NCBI RefSeq assembly: GCF_000517405.1
Contig: NZ_CP006568.1
Coordinates: forward strand, 4,092,001 to 4,156,000
Reading direction: 5' to 3'
DNA: 64,000 nucleotides
Origin: Candidatus Sodalis pierantonius str. SOPE
Lineage (GTDB): Bacteria; Pseudomonadota; Gammaproteobacteria; Enterobacterales; Enterobacteriaceae
This document shows, one piece after another, positions 48,680-58,448 of this stretch. The notes under the pieces are model-generated. The model saw only the letters and a program-made list of their open reading frames with translations, had not been told where the DNA came from and did no database searches. The position numbers and the translations under genes are program-made. Position 1 is the first letter of the stretch. The number at the start of each line of letters is the position of its first letter.

Positions 48680-49357
48680 CTAGAGCACCTCCGGCGCGGC
48701 CAGCCGGCAAATTGCCTGTCAGCGGGTGGCCAGCGATGCGTCCAGCGAGCCGTCCGCCGCGCACAGCTTACAGCCTCCCGGGTGCAGGTGCGGATCGGCC
48801 TGCAGATGCCAGCCAAACTGGTTGAGCGTGGCGGCCAGATGCTGTTCCACCAGCGGCAGAAGCGCCGGATGGACCAGCAGCTGTAGCGGCCCACTGAAAG
48901 CCGGCTCTTGCTGGAGCAAATGCTGTATCGGTGCGGCCATGATGTCGTCCCATTGCGCGGGCAGTGCGCCGAGCACCTGCCGCGCCGCGTGCAGGGCTAA
49001 TTGCGCCAGCCGGTCGGCGATTACGGTGTCCATGGCATCCAGGCTATGTTGAAATTCGCTGACCAGAGTTTGCAGTTGGGCAACAGCTGGCTGCTGTTCG
49101 CGCTGCCCCTGCGCGCGTCCTTCCTCCTGGCCCGCCTGATACCCTTCCTGTCGCCCCTGCTGGAAACCCTGACGGCGCCCTTCTTCAAAACCCGCCTGCT
49201 GGGCCTCTTGCAGCACTTTTTCCCGCATCAACGCCAGCGCGGCCTGTTGATGGCGCTGTTCGCTGATTTCGTGCTCCGGCGCGGGATGTCCGCCCGGTAG
49301 CGGCGCGAAATCCGTCAACGACCAGGGACGCCAGGCGGCGTCGCGTACATCAGACAT
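48680..49357 (-). pseudogene. fliH: FliI regulator FliH, nonsense 13 codons before the end
   Basis: 212 residues from ATG 49357 (MSDVRDAAWRPWSLTDFAPLP). They include a Gln/Glu-rich coiled region with GxxxG-type repeats (FEEGRRQGFQQGRQEGYQAG, a FliH hallmark) and the V-ATPase-E-like domain. TGA at 48721-48719 replaces the Trp of ATRW. The original tail QAICRLAAPEVL ends at TAG 48682-48680, 1 bp before fliI. The loss is small, so partial function cannot be excluded. Confidence 0.9.
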
Positions 49358-50341
49358 AGGAATCCTCGGCGCCGCTTATCACGATCTTGCCGCTTTCGGC
49401 CAGGCGGCGGACGATTTGCAAAATGGCCTTTTGTTCGTTTTCCACTAGCGACATGCGTATCGGCCCGCGATTGGCGAGATCGTCGCGCAGAATATCCGCG
49501 GCCCGCTGGGACATATTGGACAAGAACCGTTCGCGCAGAGGCTCGTCGGCGGTTTTGAGGGCGATTATCAACGACTCGCTCTCCACTTCCTGTAGCAGAC
49601 GCTGGATACTGAGGTCGTCCACCTGCACCAGATTCTCGAACAGGAACATTTCGTCGATGATCTTCTGCGCCAGTTCGCGGTCGAAATCGCGCATGGCATT
49701 GATAACCGCCTCTTCCTGCTGGGTTTTCATCAAATTGATAATCTCGGCGGCGGTGCGGATACCGCCCATTTTGCTGCGCTTGAGATTCTGTCCATCCAGC
49801 AGACCGATGAGTACCTCGGTCAATTCCGCCAGCGCGGCAGGCTGTACCCCGCCAAAGGTGGCGATACGCAGCATCACGTCGTTGCGCAATTTTTCGTCGA
49901 ACAACACCAGGATGTCGGCGGCCTGGCTGCGGCGCAGATGCACCAGGATGGTGGCGATAATTTGCGGATGCTCATCGCGAATCAAATCGGCGGCGCTCTG
50001 CGGCTCCATAAAGTTGAGTGTTTCCATGCCGGTGGTGGTTTCGCGGGTTTCAAAAATGTCTTCCAGCAGGCTGGAAGCGCGCTCTTCACCCAGCGCTTTC
50101 ACCAACACCGAACGCAGATAATCGCCGGTATTAACGCTCAGGGGCTGTACTGATCCGCGGCGACTTCAAACTCCTTCAGCACCTCATTTAATTGCGCCTG
50201 AGAAATTTGCCGCAGCCCGGCCATTGCGCTACTCAACTGCTGCACTTCGCGTACGGCGAGATGTTTAAACACCTCCGCCGCGCGATCTTCGCCCAGGGTC
50301 AAAAGCAAAATGGCGCTTTTCTCGATACCGGTCATAGTCAT
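49350..50341 (-). pseudogene. fliG: Flagellar motor switch protein FliG, one-base deletion
   Basis: ATG 50341 (MTMTGIEKSAILLLTLGEDRAAEVFKHL) is open to EFEVAADQYSP, where one C is missing and a TGA results near 50138. The next frame holds LSVNTGDYLRSVLVKALGEERA through the EHPQ motif (RDEHPQIIATILVHL) and the C-terminal torque helix (ALKTADEPLRERFLSNMS) to 49350. FliG transmits torque between stator and rotor. Confidence 0.94.
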
Positions 50342-52047
50342 ATTTCGTTTGCTATCCATTGGCGCACCACCAGGGCCACGATGCGCGGATCGCTGTCCGC
50401 CAATGTGTGTACCCGCTCGGCCCTGGCTTCGGTGTGATCGCGTTGTGCGGCGCGCTGCGGCGCCTCTTGTTGCTCTTTGCTGAGCTTGACCACCACATCT
50501 TCTTCCGCCGCCGCTGCCTGCACTGTAGCCGCCGTTGCCTCGGCTTTACTCGCCACCAGCGGTTTCACCACTTTGCGCCATAACAACTAGGCCGCCAGTA
50601 GAACAGCCAGCCAGCGTCCGGCGCTTAACAGAGCATTGAGCAGCAAAGGCTGTTGCCAGAAGGGCAGCGCCGGCTCGCCGTCGCCGCTTTGCATGAACGG
50701 CGTATTGATAACGCTCAGCGTGTCGCCGCGCTCGCTGGAATAGCCCATCGCCTCGCGGGTGATGGCTTCGATTTGCCTTAGCGTTTCAGGCGGCAGCGGT
50801 TTGCCGGTGCCGTCATCGCCCGCCCCCTGATAATTAACGACCACTGCCACCGATAGCCGCTGGAGCTGCCCCACGTTGCGCCGCACGTGGCGCAACGTGC
50901 GATCCAGCTCGTAATTGACGGTCTCATCCTTGCGGGTATTGGACGACTGCGTCGGCGCCCGCTCCAAGGTGGCGTTGGCATTCGCATTGGCGTTAGCGTT
51001 TGGCGCCGGCCGCGCAGCGGTTCTTGCCGGGGTGCGGTTGGCGGGTGTTTTATCGATAGGCGCGCTATTGACCGGCGCGGGCTGATTGGAGAGGGCGCCC
51101 GGTACGCCGCCCTGTGCGCCGCCGCCCAACTGCTCGCTCTCAGACGCCTGACGGGAGCGAATGGCGGAGTTATCGCCACTACCGTTGGGGGCGTAACGTT
51201 CCGCGGTTTGCTCTTGGCTGTCGAAGTCAATTTGCGCCGTGACTTGCGCGTGAACATTGCCGCTGCCTACCACCGGCGCCAGAATGTTTTCGATTCGCTG
51301 TTGGAAATTATTTTCCAATTCGTTGCTGAATTTAAGCTGGATCGCGTTCAGTTCGCGCCCGTTGGGATCGGCCTGGGTCAGTAAATGCCCCTGTTGATCC
51401 AAAACCGTGATATTAGCCGGCGGCATACCGGCCACGCTGCTGGCGACCATATAGACAATCGCGCTGACCTGACCGTCATCCAGCACCCGGCCCGGCTGTA
51501 GCGTCAGGGTCACTGAGGCGGAGGGGTTCTTTTGCTCCCGGATAAATAGCGACGGCTTGGGGAGCGCCAGGTGCACCCGCGCGGATACCACCGGGCCGAG
51601 GGTTTCCATCGTGCGCGCCAACTCGCCTTCCAATCCGCGCTGGTAGTTGATCTGCTCGCTGAACTGGCTGATGTCGAACTTTTCCTGGTCCAGCAGCTCA
51701 AACCCCACCGCGCCGCCCTTCGGCAGTCCTTGACCCGCGAGTTTCAGCCGCGTTTCGTGCACTTTATCCGCGGGGATAAGCAGCGCCGTACCCTGCTCCG
51801 AAAAGCGATACGGAATGTTCATTTGCGTCAGCTGCGTGACGATATCGCCACCGTCGCGATCGCTTAAATTGCTATAAAGTACCCGATAGTCGGGACTTCT
51901 GGCCCACAGCGCCAACGCGACAACCAGGGCGATTGCCGCCGCTACCGCCACTGCGGCGGTCAATTTGGGATGAACACGCAACCGCTCCAGATAAGGAGCG
52001 AAAGGGTTTTTACCTTGTGTGGCGGAACTGTTTTTAACCGTGCTCAT
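50338..52047 (-). pseudogene. fliF: MS-ring protein FliF, single amber codon
   Basis: Starts MSTVKNSSATQGKNPFAPYLERL, with membrane helix 1 at about 30-48, RBM domains (LYSNLSDRDGGDIVTQL, GFELLDQEKFDISQF) and an Ala-Asn repeat linker. A TAG at 50589-50587 replaces the Trp expected in membrane helix 2 (LLAA-W-LLWRKVV). The frame then continues to 50338, including the FliG-binding tail. That is the only lesion. Total length is about 569 codons, as in enterics. Confidence 0.94.
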
Positions 52048-52284
52048 ACCTTATTCCTGCCAACAATGGAACATAACGGGCTCTGTTGCTGATAACAAAA
52101 CGCTCTCTCTGCCGCGCGCGAATGGGTTTTTCGGTGAACTACATCAAATATGATGGGTATTATTTACTGGGTAAGACAAATTGATGGCTTAAATAGCCGG
52201 GTTTTTTAGCGTTAATTACTCGCTTTTAACCTCTGGCGATTTCTGCTAAGGTGGCGCTAATATCACAAAAAGGAAACTAATGGA
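52048..52284. promoter_or_regulatory. Divergent fliF / fliE promoter region
   Basis: 237 bp between the divergent start codons. In enterics this gap carries FlhDC-activated class II promoters for both directions. It is AT-rich at 52140-52220, but I cannot assign boxes. AAAGGAA at 52269-52275 is the fliE ribosome-binding site. Confidence 0.5.
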
Positions 52285-52600
52285 ATGTTGGTGCAAGGTA
52301 TAGAGGCGGTAGTGGCGCAGCTCAACGCCACCGCGCGCGCGGCGGACGGCATGATAAACAATCCGGCTGAGAACCCTGCGGGGTTCGCGCAGCAGCTTGG
52401 CGCCGCGCTGGATAAAATCAGCGATACGCAGATCCAGGCGAGCCGCGAGTCACAAGCCTATTCGAGCGGGGGAAACCGATCTGCAATTGAACGATGTGAT
52501 GATTGATTTACAAAAATCGGCCCTGTCGCTGCAAATGGGCGTTCAGGTCCGTAATAAACTGGTCTCCGCCTATCAGGACGTGATGAATATGTCGGTGTAA
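52285..52600 (+). pseudogene. fliE: Rod-MS ring adapter FliE, +1 frameshift in a G-run
   Basis: Starts MLVQGIEAVVAQLNATARAADG. An extra G in the run at 52468-52472 shifts the frame after AYSSG. The remainder, ETDLQLNDVMIDLQKSALSLQMGVQVRNKLVSAYQDVMNMSV (C-terminal FliE helix), is open to 52600. FliE links the MS ring to FlgB. Confidence 0.93.
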
Positions 52601-52997
52601 TACTGTTTTGCGCTGATGAGATGAAAGAGTCAGTGCTTTCCCTCTCGAATGCCGTGTTGCTCAATCGACATCACCTTTAGCGACTTCACAGGATTTTATT
52701 CAGAGACGCTTAAGGTGGCGGCAAACTCACGCTGCCCCCCTATTTTGCCGGGATGGGTTATTGGCATCGCTAATGTCTATCCAGACGAGTTGAAAAGACA
52801 AAACGGGAAGCGTTAGGGGTTATTCAACCGCCGGCGCCGGCCTGATTTGCCACGACGCCGACAGCTATAGGCGGTCACCGGCACCGATCAGCTATGTTTA
52901 TGTTTACCCAGCTGCGCGATGCGCTTCTGATCCTCTTCCTCATCGGCATCCGCATCGTGGGCCATATGGCACAACGCCATTACTAGAATGGAAAGGG
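52601..52997. other. Gap after fliE with an IS-truncated gene end
   Basis: About 400 bp with no complete gene. On the minus strand, 52997-52888 reads as the 3' end of an unknown gene (LSILVMALCHMAHDADADEEEDQ..., ending LGKHKHS and TGA). Its 5' part is cut off by the IS903-like copy at 52998. In relatives fliDST, fliC and fliA usually follow fliE; none is visible. Confidence 0.4.
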
Positions 52998-54054
52998 TGC
53001 TTTGTTGAATAAATCCGAAATTTGTGTGACGACTTCCTCCCTATCAGGGCGATTGTTACATGATGCGGACGCTGTTTGGCATTCCTAACAGCGTGATCCG
53101 GTTAAGCGCTTTGACCATTGCCATAGCCTCACCTACCTGCGCGTCATAGTCATGCAGACTCAGATGACCACCCAGAAGTGTTTTAAACCGGAACATGGTC
53201 GTTTCAGCCAGTGAACGCCGGTGATAACCTACTTTCTTTTTCCAGGTATCGTTATTGCCGCTCAGATGCTGATTTGCCACCGCATGGTTACGCTCATGGT
53301 ATCGAGCTGGCCAATATTGCGCACCACTTCGCGGTGGGATAAGCGGCTTTATTTTTTTCCTCAGCAGAGCATCATGACAGTAACGCGTATCGTAAGCACT
53401 GTCAGCCGACGCTTCCCTGATTTTCCGGTGGGTTTGGTTAATCAGCCCGGGCAGCGCCTGCGCATCTGTCGTACCGCTTAGCGATAAATCGGCACAGATA
53501 ATTTCATGTGTCGCGCTATCTACTGCCAGATGAAGCTTGCGCCATACTCTGCGCCTCTCAGCCCCATGCTGCCTGACTTTCCATTCGCCTTCGCCGAAGA
53601 CTTTCAGGTCGGTGCCATCGATGACCAGGTGTGAGATTTCGCCGCGGGTTGGCGTTTTTATGCTGATGTCGACGGTTTTTGCTCGCCGGCTGACCAGAGA
53701 GTAATCTGGGCAGCGCAGCGACAGCCCCATCAGTTTAAAAATCGAGTCAACGAAACCCTGTAACGCCCGGAGCGAAAGGTTAAACACGCGCTTTATCATC
53801 AGAACCGTGGTAATGGCCATATCGGTGTAGTGAAGCGGCCGGCCACGATGTTCAGGTGGTGTACTCTCAGTCCATGCAGCAATGGCTGACTCATCAAGCC
53901 ATACTGTCAGGTTCCCCCGCTGCCTGAGCGCATTGTTGTATGCGGGCCAGTTGGTGATTTTAAACTTTTGCTTTGCCATGGGGACCTGATGTTGAAACGA
54001 ATGTAGTGATCAGAGCCGCCAGTCACCTAAAAGTTCGATTTATTCAACAAAGCC
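52998..54054 (-). mobile_element. IS903-group element, copy 4a, part of a second inverted pair
   Basis: 1057 bp, two bases longer than the others because of a GT duplication at about 53026. Its 5' end abuts a truncated plus-strand copy at 54055 with the same joint (GGCTTTG|GTAC on opposite strands) as the pair in fliR. No right-hand target duplication remains, because IS256 copy B replaced the far end. Confidence 0.92.
53056..53979 (-). CDS. IS903-like transposase
   Basis: 307 residues, full DDE triad. It has a Gly-to-Asp change beside the first catalytic Asp (VIDGTDLKVF instead of VIDGTGLK), which may weaken activity, and Thr for Ala in LAETTMFRFK. Confidence 0.93.
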   Translation of the reverse strand: MAKQKFKITNWPAYNNALRQRGNLTVWLDESAIAAWTESTPPEHRGRPLHYTDMAITTVLMIKRVFNLSLRALQGFVDSIFKLMGLSLRCPDYSLVSRRAKTVDISIKTPTRGEISHLVIDGTDLKVFGEGEWKVRQHGAERRRVWRKLHLAVDSATHEIICADLSLSGTTDAQALPGLINQTHRKIREASADSAYDTRYCHDALLRKKIKPLIPPRSGAQYWPARYHERNHAVANQHLSGNNDTWKKKVGYHRRSLAETTMFRFKTLLGGHLSLHDYDAQVGEAMAMVKALNRITLLGMPNSVRIM

Positions 54055-54669
54055 GTACACCACCTGAACATCGTGGCCGGCCGCTTCACTACACCGATAT
54101 GGCCATTACCACGGTTCTGATGATAAAGCGCGTGTTTAACCTTTCGCTCCGGGCGTTACAGGGTTTCGTTGACTCGATTTTTAAACTGATGGGGCTGTCG
54201 CTGCGCTGCCCAGATTACTCTCTGGTCAGCCGGCGAGCAAAAACCGTCGACATCAGCATAAAAACGCCAACCCGCGGCGAAATCTCACACCTGCTCATCG
54301 ATGGCACCGGCCTGAAAATCTTCGGCGAAGGCGAATGGAAAGTCAGGCAGCATGGGGCTGAGAGGCGCAGAGTATGGCGCAAGCTTCATCTGGCAGTAGA
54401 TAGCGCGACACATGAAATTATCTGTGCCGATTTATCGCTAAGCGGTACGACAGATGCGCAGGCGCTGCCCGGGCTGATTAACCAAACCCACCGGAAAATC
54501 AGGGAAGCGTCGGCTGACAGTGCTTACGATACGCGTTACTGTCATGATGCTCTGCTGAGGAAAAAAATAAAGCCGCTTATCCCACCGCGAAGTGGTGCGC
54601 AATATTGGCCAGCTCGATACCATGAGCGTAACCATGCGGTGGCAAATCAGCATCTGAGCGGCAATATGC
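54055..54669 (+). mobile_element. Truncated IS903-like copy 4b
   Basis: Begins at GTACACCACCTGAAC (transposase residue about 40), so it lacks its 5' end. It stops at GCGGCAATA (about residue 242), where IS256 copy B follows after three extra bases (TGC). The 3' end is missing. The surviving ORF (53973-54713) is a non-functional fusion. Confidence 0.9.
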
Positions 54670-55983
54670 GACCCTGTACACGATTCTGTGTAAATGCCTT
54701 TTCTCAGAAGTGACCGTCCAGGCGGTCACCGAACTCGATAATAAAGCGGCTCATTGCCATGCGCCAGTCCCTCAAAGGCATTGTCCATTTCTATGAGGCC
54801 GCCTGTATCGCCAGCCACACCACCTTTTTCACTGCGTCGTCGGTCGGGAACACCTTGCGCTTTTTGATGGCATGCCGGATCACGCTGTTTAACGACTCGA
54901 TGGCGTTGGTCGTGTAGATCACCTTGCGGATGTCCGTTGGGTAGGCAAAGAACGTGGCCAGATTGGCCCAGTTTGCCTGCCAGCTTCGACTTATTTGCGG
55001 GTAGCGGATGTCCCAGGCACTGGAGAACGCTTCCAGCGCCTGAAAGCCGGCTTCTTCCGTAGGGGCCTGATAGATAGCTTTCAGGTCGCGGGTGACGGCC
55101 TTGTAGTCCTTCCAGGAGACGAACCGCAGGCTGTTGCGCACCATATGTACGATACACAGCTGGAGCCGCGCCTCCGGATACACCGCGTTAATAGCGTCAG
55201 GGAAACCTTTCAGCCCGTCTACGCAGGCGATAAGGATATCGTTCAGGCCGCGGTTTTTCAGCTCTGTCAGCACGTTCAGCCAGAACTTTGCGCCTTCATT
55301 TTCGGTCAGCCACATACCTAGCAACTCTTTCTGGCCTTCGATGTTGATGCCCAGCGCCAGGAACACAGATTTGTTGATGATGCGGCTGTCCTGCCGGACT
55401 TTTAGAACGATACAGTCAAGATAAACAATGGAATAGACTGCATCTAGAGGCCGGTTTTGCCATTCGACAACCTGCTCCATGACCGCATCGGTGACCTTTG
55501 AGACCAGCGCCGGCGAGACAGCGGCGTCATACAGCTCTTTGAACGCGGCGGCGATCTCGCGGGTGGTCATCCCTTTGGCGTACAACGATAAAATCTGGTT
55601 ATCCATCCCGGTAATCCGGGTCTGGTTCTTCTTCACCAGTTGCGATTCAAAGGAACCGTCACGATCGCGCGGAGTACGCAGCGCCAGCGGGCCATCGCCA
55701 GTGGTAACGGTTTTTGTGGAATAGCCGTTGCGGGCGTTGGTCCCCGGTTTAGGCTGATTTTTATCGTAGCCGAGGTGATGGGTCATTTCAGCATTGAGAG
55801 CTGCTTCGACGCTGATTTTTTTCAGCAGCCGATCGAAGTGACTGAGATCTTCAGGGGTTTTGAGATTTTTGGCCAGTTCGTTAGCCAGAGCCTGCAACTG
55901 TTTTTCGTCCATAAATTAACCTGTTTTTGATGTTGGCTTGAACATATCAAAATCAGGCAAATACACAAATTTCTAAACAGGCT
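54670..55983 (-). mobile_element. IS256-family element, copy B
   Basis: 1314 bp with both terminal repeats (GACCCTGTACACG and, inverted, AGCCTGTTTAGAA). The flanking 9-mers (GCAATATGC and CATGATGTT) differ, so no target duplication remains. The two sides are a truncated IS903-like copy and an unrelated gene fragment. This points to a deletion or recombination at the element. Confidence 0.93.
54791..55912 (-). pseudogene. IS256-family transposase, late amber codon
   Basis: 373 residues with all DDE motifs (YLDCIV, CVDGLKG, TNAIESLNS) and the 26-residue stretch missing from copy A. TAG at 54793-54791 replaces CAG after IQAAS; the last 28 residues (QKWTMPLRDWRM to LDGHF) follow in frame to 54707. 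This is the only lesion. Confidence 0.88.
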
Positions 55984-56427
55984 CATGATGTTAGCCAATT
56001 TACTAAAGAAACCGTCTTGAGCTGCGCGGCCGATACATCAATATTCAGTGAGTTTTTTGCATTCACAAAGGAGAATTCTACCACAACTCGCTACATCAGC
56101 GAGAGGATCTTAAACGACGTTATCCAATATCAAAGTACGCACGCAAAACGCCATCATATCGAATTGTCTGGACCTGCCTCTTCTGCTTTGGAAAGCCGAT
56201 TTTTGACCACCGCGCGTGTTGATGAGGCCATTGATAAAGACCGGGCAACGCTTGCGAAATCACTTAACGCCGATGAAGACGCCGATCCACCTGCGCAACG
56301 CGCAAATATCTTATCAAAGGGCGCCGGGGATATATTAGCGCAGGACCAGCGCGCTGATGAGGGCGCCTCGGCTGCGCCGCCGCAGACGAGCTCATTCTTC
56401 ACCGAGGTCGTATCTCTGCCAGTGAAG
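55984..56427 (+). pseudogene. Internal fragment of an unidentified gene between two IS elements
   Basis: An open frame runs from the IS256 edge (HDVSQFTKETVLSCAADTS) to the IS903-like edge, without its own start or stop. It is hydrophilic and helical, with EFFAFTKENSTTTRYISERI, SGPASSALESRFL, and a C-terminal Ala/Asp/Gln-rich stretch. I do not recognise it with confidence. The general look of the C-terminal region of conjugative TraG-type proteins came to mind, but that is weak. Both ends have been removed by IS events. Confidence 0.4.
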
Positions 56428-56437
56428 GGCTTTGTTG

Positions 56438-57492
56438 GGCTTTGTTGAATAAATCGAACTTTTAGGTGACTGGCGGCTATGATCACTACATTCGTTTCAA
56501 CATCAGGTCCCCATGGCAAAGCAAAAGTTTAAAATTACCAACTGGCCCGCATATAACAATGCGCTCAGGCAGCGGGGGGACCTGACAGTATGGCTTGATG
56601 AGTCAGCCATTGCTGCATGGACTGAGAGTACACCACCTGAACATCGTGGCCGGCCGCTTCACTACACCGATATGGCCATTACCACGGTTCTGATGATAAA
56701 GCGCGTGTTTAACCTTTCGCTCCGGGCGTTACAGGGTTTCGTTGACTCGATTTTTAAACTGATGGGGCTGTCGCTGCGCTGCCCAGATTACTCTCTGGTC
56801 AGCCGGCGAGCAAAAACCGTCGACATCAGCATAAAAACGCCAACCCGCGGCGAAATCTCACACCTGGTCATCGATGGCACCGGCCTGAAAATCTTCGGCG
56901 AAGGCGAATGGAAAGTCAGGCAGCATGGGGCTGAGAGGCGCAGAGTATGGCGCAAGCTTCATCTGGCAGTAGATAGCGCGACACATGAAATTATCTGTGC
57001 CGATTTATCGCTAAGCGGTACGACAGATGCGCAGGCGCTGCCCGGGCTGATTAACCAAACCCACCGGAAAATCAGGGAAGCGTCGGCTGACAGTGCTTAC
57101 GATACGCGTTACTGTCATGATGCTCTGCTGAGGAAAAAAATAAAGCCGCTTATCCCACCGCGAAGTGGTGCGCAATATTGGCCAGCTCGATACCATGAGC
57201 GTAACCATGCGGTGGCAAATCAGCATCTGAGCGGCAATAACGATACCTGGAAAAAGAAAGTAGGTTATCACCGGCGTTCACTGGCTGAAACGGCCATGTT
57301 CCGGTTTAAAATACTTCTGGGTGGTCATCTGAGTCTGCATGACTATGACGCGCAGGTAGGTGAGGCTATGGCAATGGTCAAAGCGCTTAACCGGATCACG
57401 TTGTTAGGAATGCCAAACAGCGTCCGCATCATGTAACAATCGCCCTGATAGGGAGGAAGTCGTCAAAAATTTCGGATTTATTCAACAAAGCG
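56438..57492 (+). mobile_element. IS903-group element, copy D (intact, nested in copy E)
   Basis: 1055 bp. The 9-bp target duplication GCTTTGTTG (56429-56437 and 57493-57501) is itself part of the inverted repeat of copy E, so D inserted into the tip of E. Both termini are complete. Confidence 0.95.
56513..57436 (+). CDS. IS903-like transposase
   Basis: 307 residues with Asp121, Asp193 and Glu259 intact. It differs from other copies at single residues (for example Ile in RFKILLGG). Confidence 0.95.
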   Translation: MAKQKFKITNWPAYNNALRQRGDLTVWLDESAIAAWTESTPPEHRGRPLHYTDMAITTVLMIKRVFNLSLRALQGFVDSIFKLMGLSLRCPDYSLVSRRAKTVDISIKTPTRGEISHLVIDGTGLKIFGEGEWKVRQHGAERRRVWRKLHLAVDSATHEIICADLSLSGTTDAQALPGLINQTHRKIREASADSAYDTRYCHDALLRKKIKPLIPPRSGAQYWPARYHERNHAVANQHLSGNNDTWKKKVGYHRRSLAETAMFRFKILLGGHLSLHDYDAQVGEAMAMVKALNRITLLGMPNSVRIM

Positions 57493-57566
57493 GCTTTGTT
57501 GAATAAATCGAACTTTTAGGTGACTGGCGGCTCTGATCACTACATTCGTTTCAACATCAGGTCCCC

Positions 57567-58448
57567 ATGGCAAAGCAAAAGTTTAAAATCACCAACTGGC
57601 CCGCATACAACAATGCGCTTAGGCAGCGGGGGGACCTGACAGTATGGCTTGATGAGTCAGCCATTGCTGCATGGACTGAGAGTACACCACCTGAACATCG
57701 TGGCCGGCCGCTTCACTACACCGATATGGCCATTACCACGGTTCTGATGATAAAGCGCGTGTTTAACCTTTCGCTCCGGGCGTTACAGGGTTTCGTTGAC
57801 GCGATTTTTAAACTGATGGGGCTGTCGCTGCGCTGCCCAGATTACTCTCTGGTCAGCCGGCGAGCAAAAACCGTCGACATCAGCATAAAAACGCCAACCC
57901 GCGGCGAGATCTCACACCTGGTCATCGATGGCACCGGCCTGAAAATCTTCGGCGAAGGCGAATGGAAAGTCAGGCAGCATGAGGCTGAGAGGCGCAGAGT
58001 ATGGCGCAAGCTTCATCTGGCAGTAGATAGCGCGACACATGAAATTATCTGTGCCGATTTATCGCTAAGCGGTACGACAGATGCGCAGGCGCTGCCCGGG
58101 CTGATTAACCAAACCCAGCGGAAAATCAGGGAAGCGTCGGCTGACAGTGCTTACGATACGCGTTACTGTCATGATGCTCTGCTGAGGAAAAAAATAAAGC
58201 CGCTTATCCCACCGCGAAGTGGTGCGCAATATTGGCCAGCTCGATACCATGAGAGTAACCATGCGGTGGCAAATCAGCATCTGAGCGGCAATAACGATAC
58301 CTGGAAAAAGAAAGTAGGTTATCACCGGCGTTCACTGGCTGAAACGGCCATGTTCCGGTTTAAAACACTTCTGGGTGGTCATCTGAGTCTGCATGACTAT
58401 GACGCGCAGGTAGGTGAGGCTATGGCAATGGTCAAAGCGCTTAACCGG
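57567..58448 (+). pseudogene. IS903-like transposase of copy E, 3' end cut by IS256
   Basis: MAKQKFKITNW to AMVKALNR is intact, including the DDE triad. IS256 copy C then interrupts it at 58449; the last codons (ITLLGMPNSVRIM) lie at 59773-59812 beyond it. The ORF reads through into IS256 to 58610, adding about 53 foreign residues. Only about 13 native residues are lost. Confidence 0.88.

Noticed and set aside
56017..56448. A complete 143-residue gene
   Set aside because: The start is a TTG inside a longer open stretch and the end reads into the IS; it is an internal fragment.
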